A stretch of DNA of 13,836 nt from JBFXDW01 sp050180745 (GTDB lineage Bacteria > Pseudomonadota > Alphaproteobacteria > UBA9219). The position numbers were made by a program, and so were the translations under genes. The DNA lies in NCBI GenBank assembly GCA_050180745.1, contig JBFXDW010000052.1, forward strand, positions 1-13,836, given 5' to 3'. The notes under the pieces were generated by a model. That model was not told the DNA's origin, did not search any database, and worked only from the letters and a program-made list of their open reading frames with translations. The first letter of the stretch is position 1, and each line of letters starts with the position of its first letter. This document shows, one piece after another, positions 13,809-13,836 of the stretch.

Positions 13809-13836
13809 ATGAGCGAAGGTAGAAGATTTAGCCCCG
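13809..13836 (+). CDS. Probable transposase N-terminus (partial, runs off right edge)
   Basis: ATG at 13809, reading MSEGRRFSP. AGGAG (13797-13801) lies 7 nt upstream. Position and spacing behind the IS903-like terminal repeat suggest the transposase. Nine residues are too few to identify it by sequence alone. Confidence 0.5.

Larger units (their letters stand above)
13712..13836 (+). mobile_element. Left end of an IS903-like (IS5 family) insertion sequence
   Basis: The element starts GGCCTTGTTGAATAAATC (13712-13729), one base different from the 18-bp terminal repeat of IS903 as I remember it. About 80 nt later a well-formed ribosome binding site and ATG appear. The right end is outside the window. 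Nine bases left of the tip (ATTCTTCAT, 13703-13711) are the predicted target duplication if the element behaves like IS903. Confidence 0.75.

Overview
The window looks like chromosomal DNA from a bacterium, most probably an alphaproteobacterium. The evidence is a COG3807-type secreted SH3 protein next to coaBC and dut, the base composition of about 45-55% GC by eye, frequent TTG/GTG starts, and a cluster of short palindromes of the 'GTCATTCCCGCGAAGGCGGGAAT' kind common in that class. The genus cannot be fixed from the sequence alone.

Layout. (1) 1-1180, minus strand: a GT4 glycosyltransferase, translationally coupled to an NAD-dependent epimerase that runs off the left edge; this is the edge of a surface-polysaccharide cluster. 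(2) 1285-1464, plus strand: a tRNA-Pro(GGG) with its own promoter and a strong hairpin terminator, followed by an unusual string of small hairpins (1475-1585). (3) 1800-4035, minus strand: a tight housekeeping operon in the order SH3-domain protein, coaBC, dut (coenzyme A synthesis and dUTP removal). (4) 4157-8917, plus strand: a large membrane hybrid histidine kinase (LOV-like PAS, HisKA, HATPase, receiver, HPt), then a CDC48/VAT-like tandem AAA+ ATPase with its own promoter and a good terminator. (5) 8942-9688: no convincing gene; a cluster of REP-like palindromes in both orientations. (6) 9689-13722, plus strand: a DotA/TraY-type type IVB secretion/conjugation membrane protein, a CFI-box C-terminal-domain protein, and a small unrecognised protein. 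(7) 13712-13836: the left end of an IS903-like (IS5 family) insertion sequence, with a transposase start at the right edge.

How they fit together. The kinase carries a full His-Asp-His phosphorelay but has no DNA-binding response regulator beside it, so its output must lie elsewhere. The AAA+ protein has one apparently degenerate ATPase ring (D1) and one better preserved (D2), plus a CDC48-type N domain, so it is likely a remodelling/unfolding machine; a link to the kinase is only positional. The DotA protein implies that the genome encodes a Dot/Icm- or IncI-like apparatus. Its gene contains a ten-G tract where a one-base slip in either direction would cut the protein short, a possible on/off switch. 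The insertion sequence appears to have cut off the end of the small gene downstream of the CFI-box gene.

Most noteworthy: the G10 tract in dotA; the CDC48-like ATPase with a degenerate D1; the LOV-like PAS domain without its photoactive cysteine; the hairpin string after the tRNA; and the insertion-sequence-truncated gene beside dotA.
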